Source: Nereocystis luetkeana (lineage: Eukaryota > Sar > Phaeophyceae > Laminariales > Laminariaceae). Taken from it: 64,000 nucleotides of DNA. Location: the NCBI GenBank assembly GCA_031213475.1, contig JARUPZ010000003.1, forward strand, positions 13,944,869 to 14,008,868. The letters are read 5' to 3'. Made by a program: the position numbers and the translations under genes. Every line of letters begins with the position of its first letter. The first letter of the stretch is position 1. The notes beneath the pieces were generated by a model, which saw only the letters and a program-made list of their open reading frames with translations, was not told where the DNA came from and did no database searches. Shown piece after piece: positions 59,901 through 64,000 of the stretch.

Positions 59901-62900
59901 CTAACCGGTACGTGCGTTTGCACACTACGGGGTGAAACATGTAGATATTACAACTCTGCGCACGAAACCTCCTTGTAGGCTTCATTTGACACCACTTGAG
60001 ATAGCGATGGGTATTCCCTGATAGTACCTTCGGCGCGTCAACATTTTACAGCTTCAAGAGAACTACAGGCATCACAAGAAAACTATCGATAAACCTCACG
60101 TGCGTACAACGGACGTAGTTGTCTCGTCCTTGACTCCCAGAAAATTCTCCACTGTGAGCGTAACCGTGAATATAGCTCCCACTTCCAGCGAGGTCGCGTT
60201 GACCGTTGCGAGCAAAGATCCATTGAACGGAGCGAAGGCCTCCCGTATAGCGACAACGGCTGCTAGCGGCGTTTCCGAGGAAGCAGCGACGTCCCACACT
60301 GCGGACAGGGAACGCGAGGCCCCGCCCGAGCTTGCCCTTGCGTCAAACTTGACCTCGCCGCAGAGACCTACCGCCTGCATGGACGAGTGGGAGAGGTGCT
60401 GAGCTCGGGAGCGTGCGTTGAACTACGCTGAGGGAAAACAGTTTGTAGTACGTGGTAACCTCCGGTAGCGATACACACGGCCGTCGATCTAGCTATATTT
60501 TTTTCAACGTGTTAATCACGATGACTCGAACACTACTGTTTTGTTGCACTTATGACCATCTGGAGTTATATTGTAATGGCGGCGTATTTTACCGTCAAAC
60601 GCCGACCAAAGTCGTACCTCAGGTGCAACCAGGACCACCGAGACAGCTGCAGGGTTGTCCGGCGAGAGAATCGGCGTACACCCTGAGGATGACAGCACGG
60701 CGAATGCCTCTGTTCGCACCCCACCGTCCAACAACGCGACCGACGAATAATTGCCACAGCCTGTAGCCGAGCTAGTAGCGGGCACGGCGAGCGTCCCATA
60801 CCCAAGGCTAACGTCCAGCTCTCGGTCCCCGGTCCATTCACCTAATAAAGCAAGGACTCGTTGTATAAGTTTAAAACTGTAGCCTGCAAATCGTCCGCAA
60901 TGCCGGCATTGGTTTAGGGTTGCTTTTTGCTGTATTGTGTGTTCTCGAGGAAGCACTGCTCTCACATGTAGCGCCATCGCCAAGGATTTCCACCGTGGCC
61001 GCGTCAAGTATTGAGACGCAAGAGCCCGGACCAGCGCCAGAGGTCGCGTTTCCTGGATCCAAGAGCATGCTGCTGGGAGATCCCCCCGACGAAAACAAAA
61101 TCGTGATCCACGTTCCGTCATCAGAGAACTGTGCCTGCATAATCATCGTAAATACACAGTTCTTCGTTAAGCAGAGGTTGCACAGTGTATTGGTTTCTCG
61201 AGAGAGAGGGGTATTGCCCTTAGTGCCGTCGCCGAGGTTTGCTCAGAAGTAGGCGATGTAGCCTCCAAAGTCACCTACAGCATGATGCAAGCGATATGCG
61301 GTATCGAAGGGGTGACCAGGTGTTCTACTGTACGTGCAGTCGCGAATTAAGCAGTACCGCAGAATTGCATGCGATAATCAACGCGTGCTAGCACCTCGCG
61401 TAGCTCTGGCTCCGGCGTTCGCTCCTCGACTGTTACACTTCCCGACGTGAACTGCAACAGGTGCAATTCGTTGACGACGTCGCCGTGGACGTACCTAGCA
61501 ACCCGCGGATTCGGAGGAGGGGGGGGTGTTAATCCTGCGCAAAACATATTCACGTTTACTCAGAGGTAAAATCATGCCATGTTATCAGCCTTAGTCAGTC
61601 TTCCATCCAGCGTCCGCCAACATTGCTCAACCTTGGCTTCACAACCGATGGACTCCCTCTATTGTGTACGTACACACGGTCGACTGCTGGTGTGCATAGC
61701 GCGCAGCGTACGAGTGATTCGCACCAGGCTGAAGGGTGTATGCATACTCTGAATTCTAGCCGATGACACAAACAAACATGTCGTTCACTGAATGGGCGTT
61801 TGTCTAAGGGTATGCGTGTGTGAACCGTCCTACCCGCCAGGCAGGTGTATGGTGGTATTGGGCGTCCATGCGTCGCCGATTTCTTCGTCGAAATACACCA
61901 CAGCTTCAGTGCTGCCGTCGGACCATTCGCAAGCGGCACTGCTTCCCATTGCTGCCACAGTCTTGTTGCCGACAAGCCGTCTGACGACGCAGCTGCTAGT
62001 ACATAGAATAGGAATACAAAGGGCCATCGGAGTGACGCATGTCAACTACGAAACCGCGCGCTAAGGTATACATAGCGTACAGCGACACAATGCGATCGCT
62101 GTGTGACCAACCAGCACTCCAATGTTTCGCAGCAAGCGCAGAAATATACCATATACGCCTTCAAAGCGTGTGCCTTGAACCTACACCACTATAGATAGTC
62201 TCTTTCTAGCTCGCGAAAGACGCAAACACATAGGTTAGTTCTCTCACCCCACGCTCATGTCCGCACATGCCACGGAAGGAATCGCGTCTCCACCGTCGCA
62301 GTAGCACGTGCCATCGAATACCAACTTGAACGCATGCTTCGTATCCAGCAATGTCGCCGACACTAGCTTCGGAGGGTCCGGGTTTGACGTCGGAGCAGTC
62401 GAAGGGGAGAAGGTCGGAACAGAGGAAGGATTCTGCAGTGGGCTGGAGGTTGGCTCCAATAAGGGGGAAAGGGAAGGTCCAGGCGTCACCACCGGGCCGG
62501 GCACAGGAGCAGTCGAAGGAACCGGGGCTGGAGCTGGAGTTGGTCTCAGCGTTGGTTCTGGTGTCAGAGGTGAGATTGGGCTCAGAGTGGATGGCGTGTC
62601 TGTTGGCGCTGGCATCGGAGGAAAAATTGGGCTCGGCGTAGATGGGCTCGTCGTTGGTACTGGCGTCGGAGGCGGGATTGGGCTCGGCGTAGATGGGCTC
62701 GTCGTTGGTACTGGCGTCGGAGGCGGGATTGGGCTCGGCGTAGGCGCAGGCGTGGGCATCTGGTGGCAGCGGCAAGAGGAGCCATCGCGGTTATGGATGA
62801 GGTCGTGGAACATCGAGTCGGCCATGTTGTCCGAGCGAAGTAGAACGTGTGACGGCTTTGTCGCGTGGCTATAGGGCGTAGCGGTTCAGGTACAACATTT

Positions 62901-63553
62901 CTTTACGATTACATCAGCCTCTCCACTTCTTCCGTTTAGAGTGAAATTGTCCACACGTCTAAGTCGCTCGTTCACCTGCGGTATGATGTACGTACGGACA
63001 GCGCTCGTAATATGCAAACCAGCGAAGGGTAGCTGCGGTTGGCGTCAAGAGGGTCGAACGAACGTCACAAAGAGGAGCACAGAGGCAGAGGGCGGGTGGG
63101 GCAACTTGCTGCGTGATCCTTGACACCCGACACCTGGCATCACTTCAAGTCCGTGGCAAGGAGAAATTCAGTCGGTTCGGGCGTGATGCTCACTTCGCTG
63201 CACCAGCCACTGCGCACAGTAATCTCAATCACGGTCTGAAGCGCACATGCTGCGAGTATAAACTACAGTAGAAGATCGTCAAGAAAATAGTGATACATTG
63301 GGGAGAAAGATACGTCTGTCGTCGTAGGGCAATAACGTTGCTTCGCCGTGGGCTATAGCCCGTGATACCCATTGGCCAATGAGGGGGAACGTACACATGC
63401 AGTTGCGTTTTGGTTTCAGTCTCGCTATTTTGCTAAATGTACTAGAGCTATCGAACGATGTCCCAACTCACAAACACGTAGCTCCCGGAAGGATCCACAA
63501 CCATCATAGTTCCTGAATATAATATGGACATAGAGGTCTCGCAAACCGAAGTC
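44069..63553 (-). CDS. Gene 2: second propeller/REJ/GPS receptor-like gene, 5' end missing
   Basis: Minus-strand paralogue of gene 1, running from the last propeller exons at the right edge to a TGA ending at 44069. Most exons have the same length as in gene 1, including the GPS exon, first helix and last exon. Differences that could damage it: the acceptor of the exon 31 homologue reads CGA instead of CAG (about 56385), a 16-base insertion lies at the start of the exon 40 homologue (about 51490-51510), and the exon 48 homologue lacks its nearby AG. It could be a decaying copy rescued piecewise by conversion, or be spliced differently. The upstream 5' half (signal peptide, most of the propeller) lies outside the window. 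Confidence 0.68.
45307..45460 (-). CDS. Gene 2 IQ-motif exon
   Basis: 154 bases as in gene 1, keeping AATRIQALVRAEQA. Downstream of the GTAAAC donor the arms differ by indels that would break a longer frame, which supports ending the exon at that donor in both genes. Confidence 0.55.
45657..49408 (-). CDS. Gene 2 membrane-region exons
   Basis: Homologues in 5' to 3' order: 49282-49408, about 48683-48832, 47826-47990, about 47420-47625 (start uncertain), 46820-46965, 46204-46415 and 45657-45707. Conserved segments include ACQLSLLLFAQVMVQMMVEA, GLIFACLTQILIDLVCVTLA and SMFSLLNFKAVFGLAFVRIC. The 47.4-kb exon has no AG where gene 1 splices. A CTAGTAG acceptor further upstream would keep frame and add about 18 residues. 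The intron before 47990 carries a family A MITE not seen in gene 1. Confidence 0.6.
48041..48277. mobile_element. MITE family A, near-intact, in a gene 2 intron
   Basis: Inverted ends CGTTCTACGATAGAGG and CCTCTATCGTAGAACG are perfect over 16 bases. The length (237) and interior match 10221-10456. The corresponding gene 1 intron (34251-34692) is shorter and lacks the element. Confidence 0.9.
49792..50342 (-). CDS. Gene 2 first membrane helix and basic loop
   Basis: Exon 50160-50342 gives SSWWGIMLIVGTALLLIGVA (one change from gene 1) and exon 49792-49904 the basic loop (RGPRLAKRRRRTMSARRRLG). Lengths and phases equal those in gene 1. A poly-C run (49748-49760) follows in the intron. Confidence 0.8.
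50675..51540 (-). CDS. Gene 2 GAIN-like exon and GPS exon
   Basis: The GPS exon (about 50675-50938) is essentially identical to gene 1, with the HLS codons at 50729-50737. The preceding exon ends near 51204 and keeps the IQFAVNGRPSDGVQGGVTSV segment. Its 5' edge has about 16 extra bases relative to gene 1, which shifts the frame unless a different acceptor is used. The strong conservation suggests selection or recent conversion. Confidence 0.7.
51893..53568 (-). CDS. Gene 2 acidic stalk exons
   Basis: Exons 53404-53568, 52979-53116, 52350-52504 and 51893-52035 have the same lengths as in gene 1. The first reads TTITALSGG-like variants (TSLVRAYASLLVQELNETAP) and differs from gene 1 at roughly 30 per cent of residues, far more than neighbouring blocks. 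Confidence 0.72.
54490..58530 (-). CDS. Gene 2 REJ-like module, diverged block
   Basis: Exons 58464-58530, 57989-58055, about 57519-57660, 57235-57330, 56780-56956, 56598-56662, about 56266-56384, 55526-55698, 54875-54986 and 54490-54596. REJ signatures persist (VVNSPPYGGRVAANPTAGTA, DWTDDVDDLPLAFFFSYC). The exon 28 homologue has a normal GTGAGA donor, whereas the acceptor before 56384 is CGA. Introns here are the most diverged part of the duplication. Confidence 0.7.
55015..55240 (-). mobile_element. SINE body inserted in a gene 2 intron
   Basis: Homologous to 11005-11240 and 41885-42168 (GCGTAAAAGCGTGAGTTTGC, GTGACAGGGGCTTGTCC, AAGTGGAAGTGATGATCA, all read on the plus strand). The gene 1 intron at 27430-27508 lacks it and reads directly from the GACAATGGTCAAAG block to the acceptor. 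The body lies in antisense orientation to gene 2; strand is given relative to that gene. Confidence 0.7.
56420..56440. other. Empty TA target site (arm 2)
   Basis: The sequence is the pre-insertion form of the family C MITE site in arm 1 (26215-26323). A single TA (56428-56429) lies between flanks that match arm 1 on both sides. Confidence 0.9.
58836..61992 (-). CDS. Gene 2 Ig/REJ repeats, conserved block
   Basis: Exons 61834-61992, 61395-61494, 60966-61134, 60618-60841, 60100-60374, 59696-59799, about 59329-59406 and 58836-58967 match gene 1 exons 16-24 in length and almost in sequence. One shadow reading across the REJ exon differs at a single residue in 100. Introns here are also near-identical, unlike those at 52-57.7 kb. 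Confidence 0.82.
62248..62759 (-). CDS. Gene 2 Pro/Thr linker exon
   Basis: 512 bases against 563 in gene 1: exactly one 51-bp unit fewer, leaving four 17-residue repeats (TPSPIPPPTPVPTTSPS type). The downstream PPKLVSATLLDTKHAFKLVF and CADMSVG end are unchanged. Antisense frames through this Gly/Val-rich complement are open but are not genes. Confidence 0.85.
62976..63553 (-). CDS. Gene 2 last propeller exons
   Basis: Exon 63472-63553 (82 bases, as in gene 1) ends TMMVVDPSGSYVF before GTGAGT. Exon 62976-63032 encodes LPFAGLHITSAVRTYIIPQ against LPWTWHTLGGTSTFDIPQ in gene 1. These are clearly homologous but well diverged, unlike the linker beside them. Confidence 0.65.
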
Positions 63554-64000
63554 CTGCAGGAGTTAAAAGGCATACCAGGTATCAGGTATGAGGTATCATA
63601 TATCGAACAGACAACCACCTGGGCAGTAGCATGCAACACGTCATGCTAGCCGGGGGGGTATGCTCTATTGGCGTCATCCGCTGATCTACTCAATCTTTAA
63701 CATCGTTGGGCCGTAATGCTCGACGAAACGATGGGAGACGGCTCGTGTAAGCTACAGGCGGGCACGTCACGCCCGGATACCCAGTGAAGCGGAAAAGGCC
63801 ACCGCACGATACGTGGTGTGTGGTGGTGGTAGCGTTGAGTCGTTTTAAGACTTGCGGCGCGCAGCATGCCTCTTGTGAGTGGGGACGGCGGTACGTTCGA
63901 CAGTGGCACCGTGAAGCAAACCATACATCTTGCATCTTAAACGCTATCGTTGACCCTTTACACGCGGGTTAATATGTAGCGTACACCCATTATTGGGTTC
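63554..64000 (-). other. Gene 2 intron to window edge
   Basis: No exon could be defended upstream of 63553, and intron sequence here is not alignable by eye with arm 1. The missing 5' exons should lie beyond the right edge. Confidence 0.4.

Larger units (their letters stand above)
44060..64000 (-). repeat. Arm 2 of the large inverted duplication
   Basis: Mirror image of 18250-40120, with homologous exons in reverse order on the minus strand. Near-identical blocks (about 49.8-51.5 kb and 58.8-62.1 kb) alternate with diverged ones (about 52-57.7 kb). The arm continues past the right edge, so its outer boundary and the 5' end of gene 2 are not visible. Confidence 0.93.

Noticed and set aside
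1..64000. Prokaryotic defence or CRISPR system
   Set aside because: No operons, ribosome sites or spacer arrays; the DNA is intron-rich eukaryotic sequence.

Overview
The window is intron-rich eukaryotic nuclear DNA. Nearly every supported exon is short (about 40-280 bases) and bounded by GT..AG introns of several hundred bases. Exon phases chain correctly over long distances. The coding content (beta-propeller-like ectodomain, Pro/Thr linker, REJ-type repeats, a GPS site, several membrane helices) and the gene style suggest a stramenopile, most likely a brown alga. This is an inference; no taxon marker is present. No rRNA, functional tRNA, CRISPR array, operon or bacterial signal was seen.

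Layout. (1) 1-11.5 kb is repeat territory: a CCCGA pentamer tract, several small inverted-repeat transposons (MITEs), one nested in another, a tRNA-derived SINE-like unit, and a 3.8-kb field of degenerate CCCATGGGA-type repeats whose orientation flips near 9.18 kb. (2) 11.5-40.1 kb (+) holds one very large multi-exon gene (gene 1) encoding a predicted secreted/membrane receptor of roughly 2,400 residues: signal peptide, propeller-like region, 17-residue Pro/Thr repeats, Ig/REJ-like repeats, GAIN-like region with an HLS GPS site, a first membrane helix, a basic loop, further hydrophobic segments, an IQ-like motif and a conserved last exon. (3) 40.1-44.07 kb is a spacer with candidate membrane-protein exons, a tRNA-headed SINE and unassigned ORFs. 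(4) 44.07-64 kb (-) holds a second copy of the same gene (gene 2), whose 5' end lies beyond the right edge.

The dominant feature is therefore a large inverted duplication: arms of about 20-22 kb facing each other tail to tail around a 4-kb spacer. The arms are a mosaic of near-identical and strongly diverged stretches. They differ by dated events (transposon insertions with an empty site in the other arm, loss or gain of one 51-bp linker unit) and by splice or reading-frame lesions, mostly in gene 2. This pattern fits an old duplication partly homogenised by gene conversion.

The products would be cell-surface proteins of the polycystin-1/REJ/GPS type. Ligand and signalling partner cannot be read from sequence. 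Exon joins in the membrane region (33.4-39.2 kb and its mirror) are less certain than those upstream of the GPS.
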